From Bordetella parapertussis (GTDB lineage Bacteria > Pseudomonadota > Gammaproteobacteria > Burkholderiales > Burkholderiaceae_D), in assembly GCA_945883145.1 (NCBI GenBank), contig CAMCXB010000043.1:1-20313 (forward strand): 20,313 bases of DNA, written 5' to 3'. The notes beneath the pieces are model-generated. The model made no database searches and was not told the origin of the DNA. It worked only from the letters and a program-made list of their open reading frames with translations. The translations under genes were made by a program, and so were the position numbers. Position 1 is the first letter of the stretch; every line of letters starts with the position of its first letter. Shown here piece after piece: positions 8,222-16,272 of this stretch.

Positions 8222-8683
8222 ATGCCAGAATTTAAAATTCCAGAATCCGTATTAGTCGTTATTTATTCCAGTGAGATGGAAGTATTACTCATAGAGCGTG
8301 CTGATAAGCAGGGGTTTTGGCAATCTGTAACAGGCTCTAAAGATGCAGTAGATGAACCACTGATAGAAACAGCGATTCGTGAAGTACAAGAAGAAACAGG
8401 CATACATATAGGATCAGAGCGTGTGCCTTTGGAAAATCTCCACAACTGGCAACTCAGTAATGTGTATGAGATTTATCCTGTTTGGCGCCATCGCTATGCA
8501 CCGGGAATCACACACAATACCGAGCATGTGTTTGGTTTACTCATACCTAGAGATCATCCCATCACACTCGCCGCTCGCGAGCATGTGCAGTATCAATGGC
8601 TACCTTGGCAAGCAGCGGCTGAGCAATGTTTTTCTCCTTCTAATGCTGAAGCGATATTGCAATTGCCGCGACAAATAAATTAA
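8222..8683 (+). CDS. nudB: Dihydroneopterin triphosphate pyrophosphohydrolase (Nudix), NudB-like
   Basis: This 153-residue cytosolic Nudix hydrolase closely resembles NudB, which removes pyrophosphate from dihydroneopterin triphosphate in folate synthesis. Shared features are VLVVIYSSE, FWQSVTGS, the Nudix box ending REVQEETG, and WRHRYAPGITHNTEHVF. The box has one extra residue between its first Gly and Glu compared with E. coli NudB, a variant I recall in betaproteobacterial members. I chose ATG 8222 because MPEFKIPESVLVV then aligns with the start of E. coli NudB. An in-frame ATG at 8186 would run through the aspS terminator and sits only one base from its AAGG. ATG 8222 itself has no Shine-Dalgarno, being preceded by a T-run. 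Confidence 0.85.
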   Translation: MPEFKIPESVLVVIYSSEMEVLLIERADKQGFWQSVTGSKDAVDEPLIETAIREVQEETGIHIGSERVPLENLHNWQLSNVYEIYPVWRHRYAPGITHNTEHVFGLLIPRDHPITLAAREHVQYQWLPWQAAAEQCFSPSNAEAILQLPRQIN

Positions 8684-8698
8684 GCCAACATTGTAACT

Positions 8699-9490
8699 AT
8701 GAAAATTCGTATTGCGACATATAACATTCACAAAGGCGTTACTGCGATAGGTAATCGGCCGAGGATACATGCTCTCAAGTTAGGTATTTCTTCGCTATCA
8801 GCCGACATCGTATTTTTACAAGAAGTACAAGGCCGACATGATTTTTTTGCGCTGCGTCATGCAGCAAAATGGCCGCAGCAAAGTCAGCATGAATTCTTAG
8901 CTAGCGATGTACAGCACAGTGCCTATGGAATGAATGCTGTGTATGACCATGGACATCATGGTAATGCTTTGTTATCAAATTTTCCTATTGTTTCATCGCA
9001 TAATCATGATGTATCAGATCATCAATTTGAGTCGCGTGGAATATTGCATTGCATAGTACGTATTCAAGAAATAGATGTGCATTGCTATGTTGTGCATTTA
9101 GGATTATTTGCAGGCAGTCGTTTACGGCAGATAGAAGCGTTAATACAAGCAGTAATCCACACAACAGAATCTGATTCACCCATCATTATTGCAGGTGATT
9201 TTAATGATTGGACTAATGCATTGAGCACCTCGCTAAGAAAAAAACTCGGCGTGACAGAAGTGTTTGATGAAGTTTTACCATCTCGTAGTTTTGGTAGTTA
9301 TTTGCGACGCCTATCTGGTCGCGGTCCACGTAAGAGTCCTGCACGTACTTTTCCTGCTGCCATGCCTGTTTTAAAATTAGATCGTATTTATGTACGTGGA
9401 TTAAAGATTGAACATGCACAGGTATTGCATGGTGCAAGTTGGGCCAGACTGTCAGATCATGCGCCCTTAGTCGCTGATCTTAAAATATAA
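8699..9490 (+). CDS. Endonuclease/exonuclease/phosphatase family protein
   Basis: This 263-residue hydrolase has the EEP fold shared by exonuclease III, DNase I and Mg-dependent phosphodiesterases and phosphatases. The active-site set is complete: TYNIHKG with Asn9, LQEVQ with Glu42, GNALLS, HLGL with His133, GDFNDW with Asp167 and Asn169, LDRIYV with Asp228, and SDHAP with Asp253-His254. There is no signal peptide, so it is probably cytoplasmic. The gene stands between nudB (15-base gap) and a cardiolipin synthase gene (53-base gap), a common betaproteobacterial arrangement that hints at a lipid or nucleotide phosphodiester substrate; the actual substrate is unknown. The ATG at 8699 has no clear Shine-Dalgarno, but the conserved MKIRIATYNIHKG start supports it. 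Confidence 0.88.
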   Translation: MKIRIATYNIHKGVTAIGNRPRIHALKLGISSLSADIVFLQEVQGRHDFFALRHAAKWPQQSQHEFLASDVQHSAYGMNAVYDHGHHGNALLSNFPIVSSHNHDVSDHQFESRGILHCIVRIQEIDVHCYVVHLGLFAGSRLRQIEALIQAVIHTTESDSPIIIAGDFNDWTNALSTSLRKKLGVTEVFDEVLPSRSFGSYLRRLSGRGPRKSPARTFPAAMPVLKLDRIYVRGLKIEHAQVLHGASWARLSDHAPLVADLKI

Positions 9491-9543
9491 GTTAATGTTC
9501 AACCCCACTTCATTCATGTTGTTAAATTTTGTTCATTTAGTCT

Positions 9544-10710
9544 ATGCGCGCTATTAGCTATAGCAAAAATAATCAACTGACTTTACTCCATCGAGGGTCG
9601 GAATTTTTTCCGGCACTGGTGCGTGCTATTGATGCTGCCCATGCTGAGATTTATTTAGAAATTTATATTTTTGCTGAAGATAATACAGCTGTAGAGATCA
9701 AGACAGCCTTGATGCGTGCAGCACAACGTGGTGTGGCTGTGTATGTATTAGTTGATTGGTTAGGTACTGGTCGAAAAATAATTAAGCAATTAGCACATGA
9801 CTTTGCTTCTGCAGGTGTGAAATTTCGGTGTTTTAATCCTTGGTTCCATCGTGGTTTAGGTCGCACTCATAGGAAAATTATGGTGGTTGATCGTGAACTC
9901 GCCTTTCTGGGTGGATTAAATATTAATGATGATTTATTTTCCGATGATGGTAGCCATATTTCGTTGCCTGCACCGAGATGGGATTTTGCGGTAGCAATTC
10001 ATGGTCAACTTGTTTTATCGATTCAAGAAGCTGCAGCAGCACAGTGGCTAGGTTATGACATTCAAGATATAAAAATACGTTTGCAAAATTTGCGACGTTT
10101 GCGCTTACACCATGCCAAGCCTGCATTAACGGTTGCAGAAGCTGGATTGGTTGTGCGAGATAATCTACGTAATCGAAGAACCATACAACGTAGTCTATTA
10201 CATGCCATTGGTCATGCCCATAAATCTATTTATTTAGTCACGCCTTACTTTGCACCTGGACGAAAATTACGTCATGCACTGGCGATGGCAGCTAGTCGCG
10301 GTGTACAAGTCACCCTCATGGTCGGGGTAGGACAATTTCGACTACAAGATGCTGTAACGCAGTCTTTTTATCCTCGCCTAGTGCGTGCTGGAGTTGCATT
10401 GGTTGAATATAGTAAAACACAATTACATGCCAAAGTCGCTGTAGTCGATGATGAATGGGCGACGATAGGATCGAGTAATTATGATGGTTTATCTTTATTT
10501 TTGAATCACGAAGCGAATATTGTTGTTCGTGATGCAGAGTTTGCGACCACACTACGCTCACATATTGCACAAGGTGTAACAGAGGGTAGAGTTGTAACGT
10601 CGCTTGAAGTGGAAAGTATTGGACTATGGCGACGTATGCTGAATTGGATGGCTTATCTTTTTTATAAATCTGTTTTGCAAATCATTACCTTGGGTAGTTA
10701 TGCAAAATAA
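9544..10710 (+). CDS. clsB: Cardiolipin synthase, ClsB type (phospholipase D family)
   Basis: This 388-residue phospholipase D superfamily enzyme has two HKD motifs: HRKIMVVD (His109, Lys111, Asp116) and HAKVAVVD (His295, Lys297, Asp302). Each is followed by the expected Gly/Ser-Asn residues (GGLNIND and GSSNYDGLSLFLNHEAN). It has no N-terminal transmembrane pair, unlike ClsA, and matches the ClsB layout. The likely reaction is cardiolipin synthesis from phosphatidylglycerol and a second phospholipid at the inner membrane. A hydrophobic stretch at the C-terminus may help membrane attachment. The start at ATG 9544 has no visible Shine-Dalgarno. The upstream EEP-fold hydrolase is its usual partner in this order. 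ClsB-type is the best call; ClsC or a generic PLD protein is less likely. Confidence 0.88.
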   Translation: MRAISYSKNNQLTLLHRGSEFFPALVRAIDAAHAEIYLEIYIFAEDNTAVEIKTALMRAAQRGVAVYVLVDWLGTGRKIIKQLAHDFASAGVKFRCFNPWFHRGLGRTHRKIMVVDRELAFLGGLNINDDLFSDDGSHISLPAPRWDFAVAIHGQLVLSIQEAAAAQWLGYDIQDIKIRLQNLRRLRLHHAKPALTVAEAGLVVRDNLRNRRTIQRSLLHAIGHAHKSIYLVTPYFAPGRKLRHALAMAASRGVQVTLMVGVGQFRLQDAVTQSFYPRLVRAGVALVEYSKTQLHAKVAVVDDEWATIGSSNYDGLSLFLNHEANIVVRDAEFATTLRSHIAQGVTEGRVVTSLEVESIGLWRRMLNWMAYLFYKSVLQIITLGSYAK

Positions 10711-10737
10711 TGTTTATCTTAATACTGAGTGTGTGTG

Positions 10738-11115
10738 ATGCCTGAGCCAATACGTGTAGATAAATGGCTGTGGGCTGCAAGATTTTTTAAAACACGTTCG
10801 CTTGCAACAGATGCGATTGATCATGGCCGTGTAAAACTCAATGGACTAAAGATCAAACCTGCTAAGACAATACAGTTGGATGATTTACTTGATATCGATA
10901 ATGGCAGCTCGCAATGGCAAGTGAAAGTGACGGGTCTTTCAGGTCAGCGAGGCTCTGCAACACGTGCACGTCAACTTTATACTGAAACTGAAGAGAGTAT
11001 AAAAACGCGAGAACAAGAGGCCATGCGCCGTGTACTTTTTCCAGAGCCTAGTGCAGACATCAAAGGCCGACCTACTAAGCGTGACCGCCGACTGCTCGAT
11101 AAATCGCGCGACTAA
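10738..11115 (+). CDS. hslR: S4-domain RNA-binding protein, Hsp15-like
   Basis: This 125-residue basic protein has an N-terminal S4 RNA-binding domain (about residues 4-65) with the typical IRVDKWLWAARFFKTRSLA start and a GRVKLNG core, followed by a highly charged, disordered C-terminal tail rich in Arg and Lys. It resembles Hsp15, the heat-shock protein that binds stalled 50S subunits carrying nascent peptidyl-tRNA. I chose ATG 10738, since MPEPIRVDKWLW is the conserved start; an in-frame GTG at 10729 is the alternative. Only a weak GAG stands upstream. A 27-base gap separates it from the cardiolipin synthase gene, so they may share a transcript. Function is inferred from family membership. 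Confidence 0.87.
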   Translation: MPEPIRVDKWLWAARFFKTRSLATDAIDHGRVKLNGLKIKPAKTIQLDDLLDIDNGSSQWQVKVTGLSGQRGSATRARQLYTETEESIKTREQEAMRRVLFPEPSADIKGRPTKRDRRLLDKSRD

Positions 11116-11170
11116 ATTCCTTATTCTTATTAGTCTTAAGCAGTCCTTCAATAGAAATTCATAGGCTGAC

Positions 11171-11201
11171 TTGACGATCTTTGCTTGTTTCAGTGCATAA
11201 T
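11171..11201 (+). promoter_or_regulatory. Candidate promoter of the TetR-family regulator gene
   Basis: TTGACG (11171-11176, five of six) and CATAAT (11196-11201, five of six) are separated by 19 bases, longer than ideal. The end of the -10 overlaps the 20-bp dyad at 11199-11218, the layout expected for an autorepressed gene. It was found by eye only. Confidence 0.4.
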
Positions 11202-11218
11202 AGGACGCTCGTTCTATT
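11199..11218. promoter_or_regulatory. Operator-like 20-bp dyad upstream of tetR
   Basis: The half-site AATAGGACG is followed by two central bases and CGTTCTATT. The second arm read on the other strand is AATAGAACG, so the 9-base half-sites match in eight of nine positions. Size, symmetry and overlap with the likely -10 are as expected for a TetR-family dimer site. It lies 54 bases before the regulator's ATG. Confidence 0.55.
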
Positions 11219-11271
11219 TTCTGGAACATGCCCTGCAAGAGCTGCAATGATGGACTGCATTAAAGGACTGC

Positions 11272-11910
11272 ATGATGAATGACACCCAACAAAAACCGCT
11301 GCGTAAAGGCGAACAAACACGTGCAGCGATTCTCGAAGCTGCTTTGTCACTGGCTAGTCGTGAAGGCTTAGAAGGTCTGACTATCGGTGTACTGGCAGAG
11401 AGAATGGGGATGAGCAAATCTGGCGTATTTGCCCATTTCGGATCGCGTGAAGATTTGCAAATCGGTGTGTTGCGTTTGTATCACCAACAGTTTGAACAAG
11501 AAGTTTTTTATCCTAGTCTGCGTGAGCCACGTGGCTTGCCAAGATTAGAAAGTTTATTTGCTCGCTGGGTAGCACGCGTGAGCATGGAAATCGCATCTGG
11601 TTGTATTTACATCAGTGGCGCTGCCGAATATGACGATAGGCCGGGTGCTATACGCGAACAATTATTAGAAATGGTCAGGCTATGGCAGGTTGCATTAAAC
11701 AAAGCAGCAAAACAAGCTATGCAAGAAGGACATTTATCGCCAGATACTGATACAGATCAATTGGTATTTGAGATGTATGGGTTGGTATTAGCCTTGCATC
11801 ATGATGCGCGATTTATAAAACGCCCAGGTAGTGTAGAGCGTACAAAAAAAGGGTTCGAGCGATTGATTTTTGGTTTGCAAGATACATCCCCCACAAGCTC
11901 AGTTAAATAG
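11272..11910 (+). CDS. TetR-family transcriptional regulator, probably of the adjacent beta-oxidation operon
   Basis: This 212-residue repressor-type protein has an N-terminal TetR DNA-binding domain: TRAAILEAALSLASREGLEG (helix 1 region, about 16-35) and the helix-turn-helix LTIGVLAERMGMSKSGVFAHF (36-56). The remainder is an all-helical ligand-binding and dimerisation domain. The start is ATG 11272 or the next codon but one in frame, ATG 11275; AAGGA at 11263-11267 is spaced better for 11275. It precedes the acyl-CoA dehydrogenase gene by 99 bases on the same strand. TetR regulators of fatty acid breakdown that respond to acyl-CoAs are known in betaproteobacteria (for example FadP), so control of the downstream operon by an acyl-CoA is a reasonable inference. 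The ligand is not visible in sequence. Confidence 0.88.
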   Translation: MMNDTQQKPLRKGEQTRAAILEAALSLASREGLEGLTIGVLAERMGMSKSGVFAHFGSREDLQIGVLRLYHQQFEQEVFYPSLREPRGLPRLESLFARWVARVSMEIASGCIYISGAAEYDDRPGAIREQLLEMVRLWQVALNKAAKQAMQEGHLSPDTDTDQLVFEMYGLVLALHHDARFIKRPGSVERTKKGFERLIFGLQDTSPTSSVK

Positions 11911-12009
11911 TTTGAAATAAAATTACTGAAAAAAATATCACCAACACTTTAGAAGCGTGTTCGACCACAATTCGAGAACAATCTTCACACTCATCCCAAG
12001 GAGAGTCAG
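11911..12009 (+). promoter_or_regulatory. Leader of the beta-oxidation operon with weak operator-like sequence and strong RBS
   Basis: This 99-base gap holds a weak promoter-like pair, TTGAAA at 11912-11917 and TATCAC at 11936-11941 with an 18-base spacer. An imperfect dyad, TAGAA-GCGTG-TTCGA, lies at 11950-11964 and loosely recalls the tetR dyad. AAGGAGA at 11998-12004 is the strongest ribosome site in the window, five bases before ATG 12010. Only the ribosome site is convincing. Confidence 0.35.
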
Positions 12010-13800
12010 ATGCCTCACTATATTGCCCCCTTACGCGATATGCAGTTTGTATTGCATGAATTATTAGAAGTTGAAAGTGCACTCAAAGAATTGCCTAAGC
12101 ATAGTGATTTAGATATCGATACGATGAATCAAGTGCTAGAACAAGGCGGTAAATTTGCAGCGAATGTTATTTTCCCGCTGAATCATTCTGGTGATAGAGA
12201 AGGCTGCAAGCTTGATATTAAGACTCATGCAGTACAAGCACCTGCTGGATTTCATGCAGCCTATCAACAGTATGTAGAAGCAGGATGGCCTGCATTGTCT
12301 TGCGATCCTGAATATGGTGGGCAAGGTTTACCTATTGTCTTAAATAACTCGTTTTATGAAATGTTGAATTCAGCGAATCAAGCTTGGACTATGTATCCAG
12401 GTTTATCGCATGGTGCCTATGAATGTTTACATGCGCATGGCACGGCAGAACAAAAAGCTTTATATCTACCTAAACTTGTATCGGGTACATGGACAGGCAC
12501 TATGTGTTTAACCGAGCCACATTGCGGCACGGACCTAGGATTATTGAAAACTAAGGCTGAGCCACAAGCTGATGGCAGTTATCAACTCACTGGTAGCAAA
12601 ATTTTTATATCAGCAGGTGAACATGATCTGTCTGAAAATATTATTCATTTAGTGTTGGCACGATTACCTGACGCACCTCCGGGAACAAAAGGTATTTCCT
12701 TATTCATCGTGCCTAAATTTATTCCTGATTCAGATGGAAAATGTGGCGCGCGCAATCCTATTTTCTGTGGTGCGATTGAACACAAGATGGGTATACATGG
12801 CAATGCAACTTGTCAGATGAATTTAGATACAGCAAAAGCTTGGTTAATTGGCGAGCCCAATCGTGGATTAAATGCGATGTTTGTGATGATGAATGCAGCA
12901 CGCTTAGGGGTAGGCATGCAATCACTGGGTTTAACTGAAGTGGCTTATCAAAACGCATTGATTTATGCAAAAGATCGTACCCAAGGTCGTAGTCTCACCG
13001 GCGTGAAAGCAGAAGATAAAACAGCAGACCCCATCATTGTGCATCCTGATGTACGACGTATGTTGTTAACTGCACGTGCTTATGCAGAAGGTGGTCGCGC
13101 CTTTACCTCTTATGTCGCTTTACTCATAGATCGCGAATTAAATCATCCCGATGAAGCAGTCAGAAAAGAAGCAGCAGATGAAGTATCATTACTGACACCG
13201 ATAGTCAAAGCCTTTATTACAGATAATGGATGGATAGCGACTTCAGAAGCGATGCAAGTGTATGGTGGTCATGGCTATATTGCTGAATGGGGTATGGAGC
13301 AATATGTACGTGATGCACGTATCAATATGATTTATGAAGGTACGAATACCATTCAATCGCTCGATCTATTAGGTCGCAAAATCTTAATGGATAACGGTGA
13401 AAAGCTGCGTCATTTCGGAGAAAAAATTCGTCACTTTGTAGAAGCGCATGGTTCTAGTGAAGAGATGTCTGAGTTCATTACACCTCTGGCAGATCTGGGT
13501 GATAAGGTCACTAAGCTCACCATGGAAATTGGGATGAAGGCTTTTCAAAATCGCGACGAGGTTGGTGCTGCTGCAGTACCTTATCTGCGAGTAGTAGGAC
13601 ATTTAGTCTATGCCTACTTATTTGCACGCATGGCAAAAATCGCATTAGAAAAACAAGATAGTGGCGATAAATTTTATGTTGCAAAATTAGCGACTGCACG
13701 TTTTTATTTTGCACGACTTTTACCTGAAACAGCCATGCTCATTAGACAAGCGCGCTCCGGTTCTGCCAATGTCATGGCATTAGATGCAGAATTATTTTAA
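12010..13800 (+). CDS. Acyl-CoA dehydrogenase (FadE-like, long form)
   Basis: This FAD-dependent enzyme introduces the trans-2 double bond into acyl-CoA, the first step of beta-oxidation. At 596 residues it is the long form: a short N-terminal extension (MPHYIAPLRDMQFVLHELL), the three ACAD core parts (helical N-domain to about 160, beta domain about 160-290, helical C-domain about 290-460) and an extra C-terminal helical domain. Visible motifs are CLTEPHCGTDLG (166-177), MQVYGGHGYI (415-424) and IYEGTNTIQ, with the predicted catalytic base Glu443. This architecture is shared by medium/long-chain enzymes and by DmdC-type dehydrogenases, so chain length is not certain; the thiolase and hydratase partners favour general fatty acid breakdown. 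It heads an operon with 40-base spacings. Confidence 0.92.
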   Translation: MPHYIAPLRDMQFVLHELLEVESALKELPKHSDLDIDTMNQVLEQGGKFAANVIFPLNHSGDREGCKLDIKTHAVQAPAGFHAAYQQYVEAGWPALSCDPEYGGQGLPIVLNNSFYEMLNSANQAWTMYPGLSHGAYECLHAHGTAEQKALYLPKLVSGTWTGTMCLTEPHCGTDLGLLKTKAEPQADGSYQLTGSKIFISAGEHDLSENIIHLVLARLPDAPPGTKGISLFIVPKFIPDSDGKCGARNPIFCGAIEHKMGIHGNATCQMNLDTAKAWLIGEPNRGLNAMFVMMNAARLGVGMQSLGLTEVAYQNALIYAKDRTQGRSLTGVKAEDKTADPIIVHPDVRRMLLTARAYAEGGRAFTSYVALLIDRELNHPDEAVRKEAADEVSLLTPIVKAFITDNGWIATSEAMQVYGGHGYIAEWGMEQYVRDARINMIYEGTNTIQSLDLLGRKILMDNGEKLRHFGEKIRHFVEAHGSSEEMSEFITPLADLGDKVTKLTMEIGMKAFQNRDEVGAAAVPYLRVVGHLVYAYLFARMAKIALEKQDSGDKFYVAKLATARFYFARLLPETAMLIRQARSGSANVMALDAELF

Positions 13801-13841
13801 TGAAATAGATTAATCATTCAGTTTTTTCGGAGCAGGTCGCC

Positions 13842-16232
13842 ATGTCCAATTTCATTGTAAAAAAAGTTGCTGTGTTGGGTGCGGGTGTGATGGGTGCGCA
13901 GATTGCAGCGCATTGCATCAATGCGCGCGTGCCAGTTATTTTGTTTGACCTTGCGGGTAAAGATGATAAGAAGCGCAATACAGTAGCAGAGCAAGCTGTA
14001 GCGCATTTAAAAAAACTTAATCCTGCGCCATTTGGCGATAGTGAGCAGGCGAATTTAATTGAGCTGGCTAACTATGATGATCATTTAGATCGTTTGAGCG
14101 AAGCAGATTTAATTATTGAAGCGATTGCTGAGCGCATGGATTGGAAGCACGACTTATATAAAAAAATCAGTGGTGCTATCGCGCCGCACGCAATTTTTGC
14201 GACCAACACCTCAGGACTTTCTATTACGAGTTTATCCGAAGGTTTGTCAGATGATTTGAAGTCGCGTTTCTGTGGTGTGCATTTTTTTAATCCACCACGG
14301 TATATGCACTTGGCTGAAATCATTCCGACAGCAAAAACACAAGCAACAATTCTCGATCAGCTAGAAACTTTTCTCACCACGACTTTAGGTAAAGGTGTGG
14401 TGCGCGCAATTGATACGCCTAACTTCATTGCCAATCGCGTAGGTATCTTCGGCATGTTGGCGACGATACATGAAGCTGAAAAATTTAATCTTTCTTATGA
14501 TTTAGTTGATGATTTAACTGGCGCGAAATTAGGTCGTGCTAAATCAGGTACCTTCCGTACTGCGGATGTAGTTGGGCTCGATACTATGGGTCATGTCATA
14601 AAGACGATGGAAGATAATTTAGCTGCAGATCCTTTTCATTTTTTATATGCCACACCTGCTGTTGTATCAACCTTAATCACTGAAGGTAAGTTAGGTCAAA
14701 AAACAGGTGCGGGTTTTTATAAAAAAGTAGGTAAAGATATTTTGCGCTTTGATGCTGCTAAATCAGATTATGTAGCCGGTGGTAAAAAAGCTGATGACTT
14801 AGTGGTACGTATGTTGAAAGAAAAAGATCCTGTGAAACGTATGCAGGTCTTACATGATTCTATCCATCCTCAAGCACAATTTATTTGGTCAATTTATCGT
14901 GATGCGTTTCACTATATTGCTGTGCATCTTGCTAGTCTTGCTGATTGCGCGTGTGATGTCGATTTTGCCTTACGTTGGGGCTTTGGTTGGAAACAAGGTC
15001 CTTTTGAATTATGGCAGTCAGCAGGTTGGAAGCAAGTAGCGCAATGGGTAAAAGAAGATATCGATAGCGGCAAAGCTTTATGTAAAGAGCCCTTGCCGGC
15101 ATGGGTGTTTGATGGACGTGATGGTGTACATACACCTACTGGTTCTTGGTCGGCAGTAAAAAATACATACATTGCGCGCTCTACGTTGCCTGTCTATGCG
15201 AGACAAGATTTTCCTGCCGGCTTAGTGGGCGATGGTGTGCAATCAGCAGCGGTGGCGGGTGATACTGTTTTTGAAGATGAAGCAGTACGACTCTGGTATC
15301 AAGATGATGAAGTATTGTTGTTGTCATTCAAAACAAAAATGCATGTGTTGAGTCCTGGTGTGATTGCGGGTTTAGAACGTGCATTAGATGAAGCAGAAAA
15401 AAATTATCGTGGCTTAGTCATTTGGCATACCGATGCAGCAGAAGGTGGTGCATTCTCAGCAGGTGCTGATTTACAAGCGATGCTACCTTTGTTTATGTCA
15501 GGTGGAGTAAAAGCGATAGAGCCTGTGGTCGCAAAACTTCAGCAAGTACATTTACGAATGAAATATGCACATGTGCCTGTTGTTGCAGCTGTGGCTGGAT
15601 TGGCTTTAGGTGGTGGCTGTGAATTATTAATGCATGCAACGAAACGTGTGGTTGCGTTGGAGTCTTACATAGGTTTAGTTGAAGTGGGTATAGGTTTATT
15701 GCCTGCAGGTGGAGGATTAAAAGAAATTGCTTTGCGTGCTGCTGCAGCTGCAAAGGGTAATGATATTTTGCAATTCTCAAAAAATGGATTAACACATGCT
15801 GCGACTGCTGCTGTGTCTAAATCTGCGCTCGAAGCAAAACGCATGGGCTATCTCGATCAAGATGATGTGATCGTCATGAATGCTTATGAGTTATTGCATG
15901 TCGCTAAATCACAAGTGTTAGCTTTATCTGATGCAGGTTATCGTCCTGTATTGCCTACCTTAATTCCTGTAACAGGTCGCTATGGTCATGCCACCATCAT
16001 GGGACAACTACTTAACATGCATGATGGTGGTTTCATCTCTGCACATGACTACAAAATCGCTTCCATGATTGCTGAAATTGTTTGTGGTGGCGATGTCGAT
16101 CCAGGTTCTTTAGTGAGTGAGCAATGGTTACTCGATATGGAACGTAAAGCTTTCATGGAATTGCTAAATCACCCTAAAACACAAGAGCGCATTATGGGCA
16201 TGCTGCAAACTGGCAAGCCTGTTAGAAATTAA
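13842..16232 (+). CDS. Fused 3-hydroxyacyl-CoA dehydrogenase / enoyl-CoA hydratase (FadN-type order)
   Basis: This 796-residue bifunctional protein covers the hydration and NAD-dependent oxidation steps of beta-oxidation. The dehydrogenase comes first: a Rossmann GAGVMG (13-18), then HFFNPPRYMHL with the catalytic His147, and the C-terminal helical dehydrogenase domains to about 440. The hydratase/isomerase (crotonase) domain follows, with FSAGADLQAM near 545, LGGGCEL with Glu594 and GLVEVGIGLLPAGGG with Glu614. The two glutamates are 20 residues apart as in active hydratases, so both activities look intact. The order is the reverse of E. coli FadB and matches the FadN group. GGAG lies nine bases before ATG 13842. 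The gene lies between the acyl-CoA dehydrogenase and thiolase genes. Confidence 0.92.
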   Translation: MSNFIVKKVAVLGAGVMGAQIAAHCINARVPVILFDLAGKDDKKRNTVAEQAVAHLKKLNPAPFGDSEQANLIELANYDDHLDRLSEADLIIEAIAERMDWKHDLYKKISGAIAPHAIFATNTSGLSITSLSEGLSDDLKSRFCGVHFFNPPRYMHLAEIIPTAKTQATILDQLETFLTTTLGKGVVRAIDTPNFIANRVGIFGMLATIHEAEKFNLSYDLVDDLTGAKLGRAKSGTFRTADVVGLDTMGHVIKTMEDNLAADPFHFLYATPAVVSTLITEGKLGQKTGAGFYKKVGKDILRFDAAKSDYVAGGKKADDLVVRMLKEKDPVKRMQVLHDSIHPQAQFIWSIYRDAFHYIAVHLASLADCACDVDFALRWGFGWKQGPFELWQSAGWKQVAQWVKEDIDSGKALCKEPLPAWVFDGRDGVHTPTGSWSAVKNTYIARSTLPVYARQDFPAGLVGDGVQSAAVAGDTVFEDEAVRLWYQDDEVLLLSFKTKMHVLSPGVIAGLERALDEAEKNYRGLVIWHTDAAEGGAFSAGADLQAMLPLFMSGGVKAIEPVVAKLQQVHLRMKYAHVPVVAAVAGLALGGGCELLMHATKRVVALESYIGLVEVGIGLLPAGGGLKEIALRAAAAAKGNDILQFSKNGLTHAATAAVSKSALEAKRMGYLDQDDVIVMNAYELLHVAKSQVLALSDAGYRPVLPTLIPVTGRYGHATIMGQLLNMHDGGFISAHDYKIASMIAEIVCGGDVDPGSLVSEQWLLDMERKAFMELLNHPKTQERIMGMLQTGKPVRN

Positions 16233-16272
16233 TCCATAGCGATAGTCACTAACAAATTAGGAGTGATTGATT

